From positions 1 through 32,808 of the forward strand of contig CAUJHX010000250.1 in the NCBI GenBank assembly GCA_963204795.1: a stretch of DNA of 32,808 nucleotides, given 5' to 3'. Source of the DNA: Pseudomonadota bacterium. Lineage in GTDB: Bacteria > Pseudomonadota > Gammaproteobacteria > Steroidobacterales > Steroidobacteraceae. Positions 7,171 to 15,573 of this stretch are shown piece after piece (position 1 is the stretch's first letter; each line of letters opens with the position of its first letter). Both the position numbers and the translations under genes were made by a program. The notes beneath the pieces were generated by a model. The model had not been told where the DNA came from. It did not search any database and saw only the letters and a list, made by a program, of their open reading frames with translations.

Positions 7171-7560
7171 ATGATTGCCAGCCTGTCCGGTGTGCGGGCC
7201 GTGAGACCCGCCACCGGCCCACTCAACCTGATCCTCAAGGGTCGCGAAGTCGGCACCACCTCGAATGCCACGGAAATCGCGTTCGCGGGCGCGACCGGCG
7301 ACGTGCCCGACGATCTCGAATACGCGGAAGTCCATGCCACGGGACCGTCCGGGAAGGCATGGTCGGTGCGAACCGCGCGCGGCGAGTTCGTGATCCACGC
7401 GCGTGATGCCTTTCTGCATCGTGATGTGTCGGTCCGCTTGCGCGGCCTGTTGCCCCGGCACGAGCCTCCACGATTGCGCCGCCTCGCGTGGGCCTGGCTG
7501 CCGACGATCGTCGCCTCGCCGCTCGGCCGCCGGCTGCTGCTCGCGGTGCGGGGGCGCTGA
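7171..7560 (+). CDS. Hypothetical protein, 129 residues
   Basis: I do not recognise this protein. It starts MIASLSGVRAVRPATG and has a beta-rich-looking middle with many short hydrophobic stretches (EIAFAGATGDVPDD, WSVRTARGEFVIHARDAF). It ends with a basic, hydrophobic tail (AWLPTIVASPLGRRLLLAVRG), possibly amphipathic or membrane-associated. It lies 15 bp after the anchored protein and its stop is 1 nt before the YdcZ-type gene ATG, so it fits the gene run. Codon use is like the neighbours. The frame is open throughout and the opposite-strand frames carry no recognisable protein, which supports a real gene. Confidence 0.6.
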   Translation: MIASLSGVRAVRPATGPLNLILKGREVGTTSNATEIAFAGATGDVPDDLEYAEVHATGPSGKAWSVRTARGEFVIHARDAFLHRDVSVRLRGLLPRHEPPRLRRLAWAWLPTIVASPLGRRLLLAVRGR

Positions 7561-7561
7561 C

Positions 7562-8005
7562 ATGCCGGCGGCGCTCTGGGCGCTCGCGCTGGCCGCGGGC
7601 ATCGGCATCACGATCCAGGTGGGACAGAACGCCGCGCTGCGCACGCAATTCGGGTCCGCAGGCCTGGCGACCCTCGTCAACTTTTGCGTCGGCATCACCG
7701 CCCTGCTCGCATTCCTTGTTGCGACCCGGACACCGGTTCCGCCCCGTGAAGCCATCGCCGGCGCGCCGTGGTGGGCGTGGTTCGGTGGTCTCTTCGGGGC
7801 GTTCTACGTCGCGGCAGTCACCATCGCCGGCCCCAGGCTCGGCGCCACCGTGCTGATCGCAGTGACGGTTCTCGGCCAGCTGATCGCTGCGCTCATCATC
7901 GACCAGAACGGTTGGCTCGGATTTCCGCAGCAGCCGGTGACGCTCGCACGCGTTGCGGGCTGTGCGCTACTGCTGGCCGGCGTGTGGCTCGTTTCGCGCA
8001 GCTGA
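7562..8005 (+). CDS. YdcZ/DUF606-family integral membrane protein (small DMT transporter)
   Basis: A 147-residue, four- to five-helix membrane protein: hydrophobic stretches lie at about residues 3-22, 35-53, 70-90, 95-112 and 126-145. The start ([20 protein letters not shown]), the first-helix QVGxNAxLR and the later [18 protein letters not shown] segment are characteristic of the DUF606/YdcZ branch of the drug/metabolite transporter superfamily. These are half-size proteins that usually dimerise. The transported substrate is unknown for almost all members. The start ATG is 1 nt after the previous stop and no other start fits as well. Confidence 0.88.
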   Translation: MPAALWALALAAGIGITIQVGQNAALRTQFGSAGLATLVNFCVGITALLAFLVATRTPVPPREAIAGAPWWAWFGGLFGAFYVAAVTIAGPRLGATVLIAVTVLGQLIAALIIDQNGWLGFPQQPVTLARVAGCALLLAGVWLVSRS

Positions 8006-8021
8006 GAGGTATCCGCAAGAC

Positions 8022-9383
8022 ATGACGAACTCCCGCATTCCGGTCACGGTGCTCACGGGTTTCCTCGGCGCCGGCAAGACCACGTTGCTGAATCGCATCC
8101 TCACCGAGCGGCACGGCAAGCGTATCGCGGTGATCGAAAACGAGTTCGGTGAGGTCGGTGTCGACCAGGCGCTGGTGATCGGTGCCGAGGAAGAGCTCTT
8201 CGAGACGAACAACGGTTGCATTTGTTGCACGGTGCGCGGCGACCTGCTGCGCATCCTCGGGCAGCTCATGCGCCGCCGCGACAAGTTCGATTACGTGCTG
8301 ATCGAGACCACCGGGCTCGCCGATCCGGGTCCGGTCGCGCAGACCTTCTTTCTCGATGACGAGCTGCGCGAGCAGTTCGTGCTCGATGCCATCGTCACGC
8401 TGGTTGATGCGCGCCACTTCGAGGGGCAGCTCGCGAGCGCGCGCGAGGCGGCCGAGCAGGTCGCGTTCGCGGATGTGCTCGTGCTCAACAAGACCGATCT
8501 CGTCGACGAGGCGGCGCTCGCGCGCCTCGAGTCGCAGGTGCGCGGCATCAATGCTACGGCGCAGATCCATCGCGCGCAGAACGCCGCTGTGCCGATCGAC
8601 CAGTTGCTGGGTCTCGGTGCCTTCGACCTTTCCCGTGCGCTCGCAGTCGACGAGACCTTCCTCGAGCCGCAGTATCCGTTCGAGTGGGCGGGCGCGTATC
8701 AGCTCAGCAAGGGGCAGCACACGCTGCGCGTGGGCGCAGCGCATGGAGACGACCACGGGCACGATCACGATCATGACCACGATCACGGCAGGGGCCTCGC
8801 GGCAGTGCTGTTGCCCGTCGCTGCGGCGACACGCGAAGCGCTCGATGCGGCCGTCGAGCCCGCGGTGCGGGCCTTCGCAGAGCCGGCCGTCGGGGTCCCC
8901 TGCGGCGGCACGCTGCAACCCGCAGCGCATCGCTACACGCTCGATCTCGCCCACGACGGCGCAATCGCGACACTCGACATCGCCGCCGACGGTGCCTACG
9001 CCCTCTTTCTGGAACATGGCCCAGCCAACGGTCTGGCTCTCAGCCCGCCACCCGCCGCCCACCGCCCGTTCGCGTCGCACTCGCACGCCGCCGGCATTGC
9101 CTCCATCGGCATCGACGACCCGCGCCCGCTCGATCCGCGCAAGTTGAACGACTGGCTCTCGTATCTGCTGCAGAGCCGCGGCCAGGACATCTTCCGCATG
9201 AAGGGTGTGCTGTCCCTGAAAGGTGAGGACCGCCAGTATGTGTTTCACGGCGTGCACATGATGTTCGATGGTCGTGCGGGCGGATCGTGGGGCGCGGCGC
9301 AGCGCCGCAATCGCCTCGTCTTCATCGGGCGCAATCTCGATCGCGCGGAGCTCGAGGCAGGGTTCGAGTCGGCGGTCGCATGA
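8022..9383 (+). CDS. CobW/COG0523-family metallochaperone GTPase
   Basis: A 453-residue G3E GTPase. Landmarks: Walker [10 protein letters not shown] (residues 13-21), [10 protein letters not shown] (39-48), the metal site CICC (66-69), Walker B-like [12 protein letters not shown], guanine motif NKTD, and a C-terminal CobW_C domain (the region ending [11 protein letters not shown] and beyond). A His/Asp-rich segment at about residues 241-256 ([16 protein letters not shown]) should bind Zn2+, Co2+ or Ni2+. Family members deliver metals to target proteins using GTP; many are Zur-regulated, but I see no Zur box here. The start [14 protein letters not shown] is the one that fits the family; an upstream in-frame start would run into the YdcZ gene. 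It overlaps the WD40 gene by 4 nt (ATGA). Confidence 0.92.
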   Translation: MTNSRIPVTVLTGFLGAGKTTLLNRILTERHGKRIAVIENEFGEVGVDQALVIGAEEELFETNNGCICCTVRGDLLRILGQLMRRRDKFDYVLIETTGLADPGPVAQTFFLDDELREQFVLDAIVTLVDARHFEGQLASAREAAEQVAFADVLVLNKTDLVDEAALARLESQVRGINATAQIHRAQNAAVPIDQLLGLGAFDLSRALAVDETFLEPQYPFEWAGAYQLSKGQHTLRVGAAHGDDHGHDHDHDHDHGRGLAAVLLPVAAATREALDAAVEPAVRAFAEPAVGVPCGGTLQPAAHRYTLDLAHDGAIATLDIAADGAYALFLEHGPANGLALSPPPAAHRPFASHSHAAGIASIGIDDPRPLDPRKLNDWLSYLLQSRGQDIFRMKGVLSLKGEDRQYVFHGVHMMFDGRAGGSWGAAQRRNRLVFIGRNLDRAELEAGFESAVA

Positions 9384-10405
9384 GTGCGAAGATGCCCCCG
9401 GCGCGTCTCGACGCGTTGTGGAACATTGATGTCGGCGATTATCCGACGGCACTCGTCTGGCTGCCGGACGGCGCGCAGCTCGCGGTCGGCGCCGCGTCCG
9501 GCGAGGTCAGCCTGCTGGCGGCGACGGACGGTGCACGACGCGTGATCGGCGGGCACGAGAATGGTGTGCTGGCGCTTGCGTGCCGCAGCGACGGCGCACG
9601 CATCGCAACGGGGGGGCAGGACTGCGGGATTGCCGAGTGGCAGATGCCCCAGGGCGAGCTCCTGCACCGCACGACCCCTGGCAAGGCCTGGGTCGAACAC
9701 CTGGCCTATCAGCCCGGCGGCAAGTTGCTGGCGTCCGCCGCGGCGAAGCGGGTCGATCTGTGGTCGGAGACGGGCGAACTGCAGCACAGCTTCGGGGAAC
9801 ACGGCGGTGTGGTCGCGGGACTTGCCTGGAGCGGAGGGAAGCGCCTCGGCGCCGCCGCATTCGGCGGCCTGTGGCTGCACGCGATCGGCGACGGGACGTA
9901 TTCGACTGAAGCACTGCCGTGGAAGGGCGCGCCGCTCACACTCGCGTGGAGCCCGAACGGCAAGGTGATCGCCTGCGGCATGCAGGATGCGAGTGTGCAT
10001 TTCTGGCGTCGCCCCGGCGGGCACCACTCGCAGATGGCGGGCTACGCCACGAAGGTACGCGAAACGAGCTGGAGCGCGAACAGCCGCTGGCTCGCGACGG
10101 GTGGCGGGCAGAGCGTCATTCTGTGGGATTTTGGCGGCAAGGGGCCGGAGGGCACGCGACCCGTGCAACTCGACGGGCACACCGATCGCATCACGGCGCT
10201 CGCCTTCCAGCGCGAGGGTGGGCATCTGGTCTCGGGTGGCAGGGACTGGCGGCTGTCATTGTGGCGCCCGGGCAGTACGACGCAGGCGCTCGATGCGCAC
10301 CTGCTCGGCGCACCGGTCTCGGCACTGGCGTGGTCACCCGATAGCCGCCGCGTTGCGGTCGCCAGTGAAAACGGCGAAATCGCCCTTTATGCGCTCGCAG
10401 TCTGA
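9380..10405 (+). CDS. WD40-repeat protein coupled to the CobW GTPase
   Basis: A 341-residue protein with no signal peptide, built of about seven WD40 blades. Repeating GHxxGVxALAxxxxGxxxATGGxDxxIxxW patterns are visible, e.g. [20 protein letters not shown], the [10 protein letters not shown] end of a blade, and the [14 protein letters not shown] blade near the C-terminus followed by [11 protein letters not shown]. The WD40 propeller is a cytoplasmic protein-interaction platform. Its ATG overlaps the CobW stop codon (ATGA), so the two are translated together and may form a complex in which the propeller presents a metal client to the GTPase; this is an inference. The last 19 bp overlap the convergent glycosyltransferase gene. 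Confidence 0.87.
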   Translation: MSAKMPPARLDALWNIDVGDYPTALVWLPDGAQLAVGAASGEVSLLAATDGARRVIGGHENGVLALACRSDGARIATGGQDCGIAEWQMPQGELLHRTTPGKAWVEHLAYQPGGKLLASAAAKRVDLWSETGELQHSFGEHGGVVAGLAWSGGKRLGAAAFGGLWLHAIGDGTYSTEALPWKGAPLTLAWSPNGKVIACGMQDASVHFWRRPGGHHSQMAGYATKVRETSWSANSRWLATGGGQSVILWDFGGKGPEGTRPVQLDGHTDRITALAFQREGGHLVSGGRDWRLSLWRPGSTTQALDAHLLGAPVSALAWSPDSRRVAVASENGEIALYALAV

Positions 10406-11508
10406 GGCGCGGGCGCCCGCACGCGCACACCGAGCGAGGCATAGGTGGCGAGCTGTGCCTGAAAGGCCTGTGTCCAGCTGAGGCGCAACGCGCGCTCACG
10501 CGCCGCGCGGCCGAGCGCGCTGATGTCGCGATCGTAGAGTGCCGCGATCGAGTCGGCGAAGCTTTGCGCATCGCCCGGCTCGACGAGCAGTCCGACCTCG
10601 CCATCGACGAGTTCGGGCACGGCGCCCGCGCGCGCGGCGATCACCGGCCGGCCGCAGGCGAGCGCCTCGACGATCACGAGACCGAAGGTTTCACGCGTGC
10701 CCGCGTGCACGAGCGCATCACAGGAGGCGATCCAGCGCGCGAGCTCGCCGCTGTCGCGGCGGTAGGGAATGGCCGTGACATTGGGCGCGAAGGATTTCGC
10801 CTCGCCGCCCCCGATCAGCAGCAGGTGATAGGGCTTGCCGAGCCGTGCGAAGGCCTCGAACAGCACCGGAAGATTTTTCTCGCCCGAGAAGCGGCCGGCG
10901 AACACGAGGAGACGTGTGTCCTGCCCGAGCCCGAGTTCGCGCCGCACGTCGAGCGTGCGCTGCGCAGGGTTGAAAGTATCGACGTCGACACCGAGCGGTT
11001 GACAGATGACACGCGTGACACCGAGGCCACGGAGGTAGTCGCGCATGTAACGACTCGGCGCCAGCACCGCGTCGAAACGGGCGTAGAGCCAGCGCACGTA
11101 ACGCGCGAAGCCCGCACCGATCGTGGTGCCCATGCGCTGCGTGACGAGCTGCGGCAGGTTCGAGTGGAAGAAGGCGACGAGCGGAATGCCGCGGCGCTGC
11201 GCGACCTGGGCGGCACACCACGCCGGATGAAAGGCGTCACCGACTTCGATCAGGTCGGGCTCGAGCGCGGCGAGCATCGCGGACCAGCGCGGCGGGTCGA
11301 TCGGCAGGCGGTAGTTGAAGGTGCCGGGAATCCTGACACCGCGCAGGGTCGAGATACCGCCCGGCGCAAACTCCTCGCGCTCGCCGGGGACAAGGAGCGT
11401 GTGCCGCCAGGGGGTATGCGCGGCGTACCACGCGTGCTTCGCCATGAGATAGCGCTTGACGCCGCCACTCGTCGGTGAGAAGAACACGGTTGTATCGACG
11501 ACATGCAT
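10387..11508 (-). CDS. GT4-type glycosyltransferase
   Basis: A 373-residue GT-B glycosyltransferase starting MHVVDTTVFFSPTSGGVKRY; a GTG at 11529 would add seven residues. The N-terminal TSGGVKRYL glycine loop and the C-terminal donor-binding motif HAGTRETFGLVIVEALACG-RPVIA (EX7E element) are typical of family 4. RLLVFAGRFSGEKNLPVLFE marks the start of the nucleotide-sugar domain. The closest named types are GDP-mannose-dependent alpha-mannosyltransferases, but the sugar cannot be assigned from the sequence alone. It has no membrane segment, so it acts in the cytoplasm or at the inner-membrane face. The gene is divergent from the M20 amidohydrolase (53 bp apart) and stands alone; no other polysaccharide genes are near. 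Confidence 0.87.
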   Translation of the reverse strand: MHVVDTTVFFSPTSGGVKRYLMAKHAWYAAHTPWRHTLLVPGEREEFAPGGISTLRGVRIPGTFNYRLPIDPPRWSAMLAALEPDLIEVGDAFHPAWCAAQVAQRRGIPLVAFFHSNLPQLVTQRMGTTIGAGFARYVRWLYARFDAVLAPSRYMRDYLRGLGVTRVICQPLGVDVDTFNPAQRTLDVRRELGLGQDTRLLVFAGRFSGEKNLPVLFEAFARLGKPYHLLLIGGGEAKSFAPNVTAIPYRRDSGELARWIASCDALVHAGTRETFGLVIVEALACGRPVIAARAGAVPELVDGEVGLLVEPGDAQSFADSIAALYDRDISALGRAARERALRLSWTQAFQAQLATYASLGVRVRAPAPQTASA

Positions 11509-11561
11509 GGTCTGTGGCCGGAATTGCACCCGCCCGGTCCGGATGTGTCAAGCTTGGCGCC

Positions 11562-12872
11562 ATGAGAACGCTTCCAATCCTTGTTGTGGCGGGTGTTGCG
11601 GCAGCGGCGAGTGCCGCAGCGCCTGCGGATAGCGGCGATGCCGCGATCGCCGCGCGGGTCGCGCAGGAAATGCCGCGAGTCGTGGCTTGGCGACGCGATT
11701 TCCATCAGCACCCCGAGCTGTCGAATCGTGAGATACGGACGTCCGGCATCGTCGCCGAACATCTGCGGCGCCTCGGGCTCGAAGTGAAAACCGGTGTCGC
11801 GAAAACCGGAGTCGTCGCCGTGCTCGAGGGCGGTCGTCCCGGGCCGACCGTGGCGCTGCGCGCCGACATGGATGCGCTGCCGGTCGTGGAAAAGGCCGAT
11901 GTGCCGTTTCGCTCGACTGTCACGACCACCTATCAGGGTGACACAGTGGGAGTCATGCACGCCTGCGGACACGACGCGCATACCGCCATGCTGATGGGCG
12001 TTGCAGAGATTCTCGCCGGGCTGCGTGCAGACCTGCCGGGCAAGGTGCTGTTCATCTTCCAGCCCGCCGAGGAAGGGCCTCCCGATGGCGAGGATGGCGG
12101 CGCGCCGCTGATGCTGAAGGAAGGCGTCTTCGCGAGCGGCAAGCCCGATGCCCTCTTCGGCTTGCACGTCTTCTCGACGCTCCCTGCCGGCGTGATCGGC
12201 TACCGGCCTGGCCCGTTCATGGCAGGCTCCGACGGGTTTCGGCTCGTGGTCACCGGTCGGCAGACGCACGGGGCGCGGCCGTGGGCGGGACTCGACCCGA
12301 TCGTCGTGTCGTCGCAGATCATCTCCGCGCTGCAGACCGTGGTGAGCCGCCAGATCGACCTCACGCAGAATCCGGCCATCGTCACCGTGGGCACGATCCG
12401 CGGCGGCATGCGCGGCAACATCATCCCGGATACCGTCGAGATGCGCGGCACCATCCGCACTTACGATCCGGCGCAGCGCACGGACGTGCTCGCGCGCGTC
12501 GAGCGCACGGTCACGCACATCGCGGCGGCGAGCGGCGCAACCGCGCAATTCGAGCTCACCGGGCGGCCCAATCCCGTGACGGCAAACGACCCGGCCCTGA
12601 CGCAGCGCGCCGTGCCGACCCTTGCGCGCATCGCGGGCGAGGGACACATCCGTGAAATCGGCCTGCAGACGCCTTCCGAGGACTTCTCGTACTTCGCGCG
12701 CGAAGTGCCGAGCCTCTTCTTTTTCGTGGGTGTGGCGCAGCCGGGTGTGCCGCCTGCTGAAATCGCCGACAACCACTCGCCGCTTTTCTACATCGACGAA
12801 TCCGCGCTGCCCGTGGGCGTGCGGGCCCTGACGCAGTTGACGGTCGACTACCTCACAGGGCGGATGCAATAG
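11562..12872 (+). CDS. Exported M20-family amidohydrolase/peptidase
   Basis: A 436-residue protein with a signal peptide (MRTLPILVVAGVAAAASAAA). The M20 metal-binding core is complete: VALRADMDALPV, then HACGHDAHTAMLMG and QPAEEG, and a final EDFSYFAREVP segment. Family members (IAA-amino acid hydrolase, N-acyl-amino acid amidohydrolase, hippurate hydrolase) cleave amide bonds of N-acylated amino acids using two Zn or Mn ions. Most bacterial members are cytoplasmic, so export implies cleavage of acyl-amino acids or peptides in the periplasm. The reading frame is open upstream, but the ATG at 11562 gives the signal peptide. The 3' end overlaps the convergent molybdenum-subunit gene by 20 bp. 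Confidence 0.9.
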   Translation: MRTLPILVVAGVAAAASAAAPADSGDAAIAARVAQEMPRVVAWRRDFHQHPELSNREIRTSGIVAEHLRRLGLEVKTGVAKTGVVAVLEGGRPGPTVALRADMDALPVVEKADVPFRSTVTTTYQGDTVGVMHACGHDAHTAMLMGVAEILAGLRADLPGKVLFIFQPAEEGPPDGEDGGAPLMLKEGVFASGKPDALFGLHVFSTLPAGVIGYRPGPFMAGSDGFRLVVTGRQTHGARPWAGLDPIVVSSQIISALQTVVSRQIDLTQNPAIVTVGTIRGGMRGNIIPDTVEMRGTIRTYDPAQRTDVLARVERTVTHIAAASGATAQFELTGRPNPVTANDPALTQRAVPTLARIAGEGHIREIGLQTPSEDFSYFAREVPSLFFFVGVAQPGVPPAEIADNHSPLFYIDESALPVGVRALTQLTVDYLTGRMQ

Positions 12873-15024
12873 GCAGGCGGCGAATCCGCTTGCCGGTCGC
12901 CGCGAAGATCGCGTTCACGACCGCTGCCGCCACGGGCGGCACGCCGGGTTCGCCGACCCCGCCCATCGGGCCGTCGCTCGCAACGAGTAGGGTGTCGACG
13001 AACGGCATTTCGCTGAGGCGAAGTATCCGGTAGTCGTCGAAATTCGATTGCACGGCGCCGCCACGTTCGATGCCGATCTCGCCATAGAGTGCGGCGGAAA
13101 GACCAAAGACCACCGCGCTTTCCATTTGCGCGATCACCCCCGCCGGGTTCACGACGAAGCCGCAGTCGATCGCGCAGGTGACGCGATGCACGCGCACGCT
13201 GCGACCCTCGACCGAGACCTCGGCCACCTGCGCAACGATGCTGCCGAACGACTCGTGCAGCGCAATTCCGAGATGATGCCCCGGTTCCAGCGGCTGGCCC
13301 CAGCGCGCGCGCCGGGCCGCTGCGTTCAGCACGGCGAGATGGCGCGGCTTGCCTGCGAGCAGTTCGCGACGCAACTCGAGCGGATCGCGGCCGCCGAGCT
13401 GCGCGAGTTCGTCGAGCACGCCATTCACCACGAAACCGGTGTGTGAATGCCCGACCGATCGCCACCATTGCACGGGCACCGGCGAGGACGCTTCGTGCAC
13501 GTCGACGTGCAGGTTCGGGATGGACCAGACCATATCGGCGGCGCCCTCGGCCACGGTCGGATCCGGCTCGCCCGCCGGGATGAGACTTTCGAATGGCGAG
13601 CCGCGCAACACCGGCTGCGTGGCGATCGTGTGATGCCACGCGACGGGCCGGCCCTCGCCATTGACTGCAGCGCGCACACGGCTGAGGCCGAAGGGTCGGT
13701 ACCAGCCGCCGCGCATGTCATCTTCGCGTGTCCACGTGACCTTGACGGGACGGCCCGCGGCCCTGGCGAGTTCAACCGCCTCGAGAACGAAGTCGGCGCG
13801 CGGATTGCCGCGTCGCCCGAAGCCGCCACCGAGGAAGGTCGTGTGGATCTGCACCTTTTCCGGCGCAATGCCGAGCAGCGCAGCGGCCGCTGCGCGATCG
13901 GTCGTCTGCATCTGCGTGCCGGTCCAGATCTCGCAGCCCTCGCCGGTCACATGTGCGACGCAGTTGAGCGGCTCCATGCAGGCATGCGCGAGGTAGGGCA
14001 GCTCGTACTCGACATCGAGGCTGCGCGCCGCGCCGGCGATCGCGGCACTGGCATCCCCCGAGCTCTTCGCCACCTGGCCCGCACCGCGCAGTAACGCCTG
14101 GTAGCGTGTGCGCAGCGCATCGAGGGACAGATCCGCCCCGGCGCCGGGTGCCCAGTCGATCACGAGCGCGTCGCGGCCGCGCTGCGCGGCCCAGGTGTTC
14201 GTGGCGAGCACCGCGACGCCCGCCGTGATCAGCTGTACGTCGAGCACGCCGGCGACCGCACGTGCGGCACGATCGTCGACCGAACGCACGGTGCCGCCGA
14301 AGGCCGGCGCGCGCGCGATCGCGGCGTGCGCCATGTCGGAGCGCATCACGTCGATGCCGAAGCGCGCGCGCCCGGTCACCTTGGGGGCGCTGTCGAGCCG
14401 GCGCAGTGGGCGGCCGATGTAGCGGAAGTTCGCCGGATCCTTGAGCACGACGTTGCGTGGCGGCGAAAGTGCACCCGCGTCCTGCGCGAGCTCGCCGTAC
14501 TTTGCGCGCTGCCCCCCGCCGAACACCTGCCCGTCGTCAGTCCCCAGCGAGGCGGATGCGACACCCCAGCGTCGCGCTGCGGCCGCGAGCAACATCGCGC
14601 GCGCCGTTGCGCCCGCCCTGCGCAGTGGCTCGTAGCTCGTGTTCGTGCTCATGCTCCCGCCGGTGAACTGCATCGGCATGCCCGGGTAGTAGTACGCGGC
14701 GTCGACCGGTGCGAACTCGATGCGGATGCGGCGCGGGTCGACGTCGAGCTCCTCGCCGAGAATCTGCGCGAGGCTCGTGTAAATGCCCTGGCCCATCTCG
14801 GACTTCGGCAGCCAGACAGTGACCGTATCGTCGGGCGCGACGTGCACGAACGCATTCGCAGAGAGGCCGGGGCCGCGCGCAGCGGCGAAATCGCCGGCAG
14901 CCGGTCCGCGGCGAGCGGCGAAATACCAGGGGACGAGAAGGCCGGTGGCGATGACGCCGCTGCCCACGAGAAACATGCGCCGGCTCGCCCGCGCACTCTC
15001 CTCGCCGGGTCGCCGCGCGCTCAT
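12853..15024 (-). CDS. Molybdopterin-binding large subunit of a xanthine dehydrogenase-family hydroxylase (IorB-like)
   Basis: A 723-residue protein. The N-terminus has a twin-arginine signal ([16 protein letters not shown], about residues 13-28), so the folded enzyme is exported with its cofactor. The body has the two-lobed IorB/aldehyde-oxidase layout: [18 protein letters not shown] near the start of the first lobe, [15 protein letters not shown] in the Moco-binding region and [16 protein letters not shown] near the end, which holds the catalytic Glu. Such enzymes hydroxylate N-heterocycles or aldehydes with water as oxygen donor. It is coupled by an ATGA overlap to the iron-sulfur subunit gene. 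No FAD-subunit or cytochrome gene is adjacent, so the electron acceptor is unknown. Substrate not assignable. Confidence 0.88.
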   Translation of the reverse strand: MSARRPGEESARASRRMFLVGSGVIATGLLVPWYFAARRGPAAGDFAAARGPGLSANAFVHVAPDDTVTVWLPKSEMGQGIYTSLAQILGEELDVDPRRIRIEFAPVDAAYYYPGMPMQFTGGSMSTNTSYEPLRRAGATARAMLLAAAARRWGVASASLGTDDGQVFGGGQRAKYGELAQDAGALSPPRNVVLKDPANFRYIGRPLRRLDSAPKVTGRARFGIDVMRSDMAHAAIARAPAFGGTVRSVDDRAARAVAGVLDVQLITAGVAVLATNTWAAQRGRDALVIDWAPGAGADLSLDALRTRYQALLRGAGQVAKSSGDASAAIAGAARSLDVEYELPYLAHACMEPLNCVAHVTGEGCEIWTGTQMQTTDRAAAAALLGIAPEKVQIHTTFLGGGFGRRGNPRADFVLEAVELARAAGRPVKVTWTREDDMRGGWYRPFGLSRVRAAVNGEGRPVAWHHTIATQPVLRGSPFESLIPAGEPDPTVAEGAADMVWSIPNLHVDVHEASSPVPVQWWRSVGHSHTGFVVNGVLDELAQLGGRDPLELRRELLAGKPRHLAVLNAAARRARWGQPLEPGHHLGIALHESFGSIVAQVAEVSVEGRSVRVHRVTCAIDCGFVVNPAGVIAQMESAVVFGLSAALYGEIGIERGGAVQSNFDDYRILRLSEMPFVDTLLVASDGPMGGVGEPGVPPVAAAVVNAIFAATGKRIRRLPIASAL

Positions 15025-15485
15025 CGCGGTGCCTCGAGCAGTTCGGACGCACGTTTCACCGCGGCGCGGATGCGCTGATAAGTGCCGCAGCGGCAGAGGT
15101 TGCCGTCCATGGCCGCGTCGATCTGCGCATCGGTGGGAATCGGCGTGTCCGCAAGGAGCGCTGCCGCGGCCATGATCTGCCCCGATTGGCAGTACCCGCA
15201 CTGCACGACGTCGAGTTCGGTCCAGGCGCGCTGCACTGGGTGACTGCCGTCCGGCGACAGCCCTTCAATCGTCGTGATCCTGCGTCCCACCGCTGCCGCC
15301 AGCGGCGTGACGCAGGCGCGCGCTGGCGCACCGTCGAGGTGAATGGTGCAGGCCCCGCACAGGCCCTTGCCGCAGCCGTACTTCGTGCCGGTGAGACCGG
15401 CGAGGTCACGCAGCGCCCAGAGGAGGGGCATTGCCGGATCTGCGTCCAGCTCGTGGCGTGCGCCATTGATTTCGAGGGTGATCAT
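15021..15485 (-). CDS. Two-[2Fe-2S] small subunit of the molybdenum hydroxylase (IorA-like)
   Basis: A 154-residue protein with two iron-sulfur domains. The N-terminal plant-ferredoxin-like domain has [18 protein letters not shown] (about residues 35-52), and the C-terminal all-helical domain has [12 protein letters not shown] and [12 protein letters not shown]. All eight expected cluster cysteines appear to be present. The protein passes electrons from the Moco centre of its partner to an external acceptor. It has no signal peptide of its own; small subunits of this class are normally exported as a complex with the Tat-tagged large subunit. It is the first gene of the two-gene operon and its stop overlaps the large-subunit start. 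Confidence 0.92.
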   Translation of the reverse strand: MITLEINGARHELDADPAMPLLWALRDLAGLTGTKYGCGKGLCGACTIHLDGAPARACVTPLAAAVGRRITTIEGLSPDGSHPVQRAWTELDVVQCGYCQSGQIMAAAALLADTPIPTDAQIDAAMDGNLCRCGTYQRIRAAVKRASELLEAPR

Positions 15486-15508
15486 GGCGCCGATGTTACG
15501 AGTTTGGC

Positions 15509-15570
15509 TATGCTCGCGGCAAAGGGGTCAGCACATGACGCGCGCCGCAAGACCATCGACGGGCCGATAG
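15509..15570 (+). promoter_or_regulatory. Possible leader peptide ORF upstream of the transporter
   Basis: TATGCT (15509-15514) is a possible -10 box. It is followed by AAAGGGG (15521-15527), a good Shine-Dalgarno, then an ATG at 15535 that opens an 11-residue ORF (MTRAARPSTGR) ending in TAG at 15568-15570. One codon later the transporter ATG begins in the same frame and without its own Shine-Dalgarno. This looks like a leader ORF with re-initiation, or an N-terminal extension broken by an amber codon. Confidence 0.4.
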
Positions 15571-15573
15571 CCG

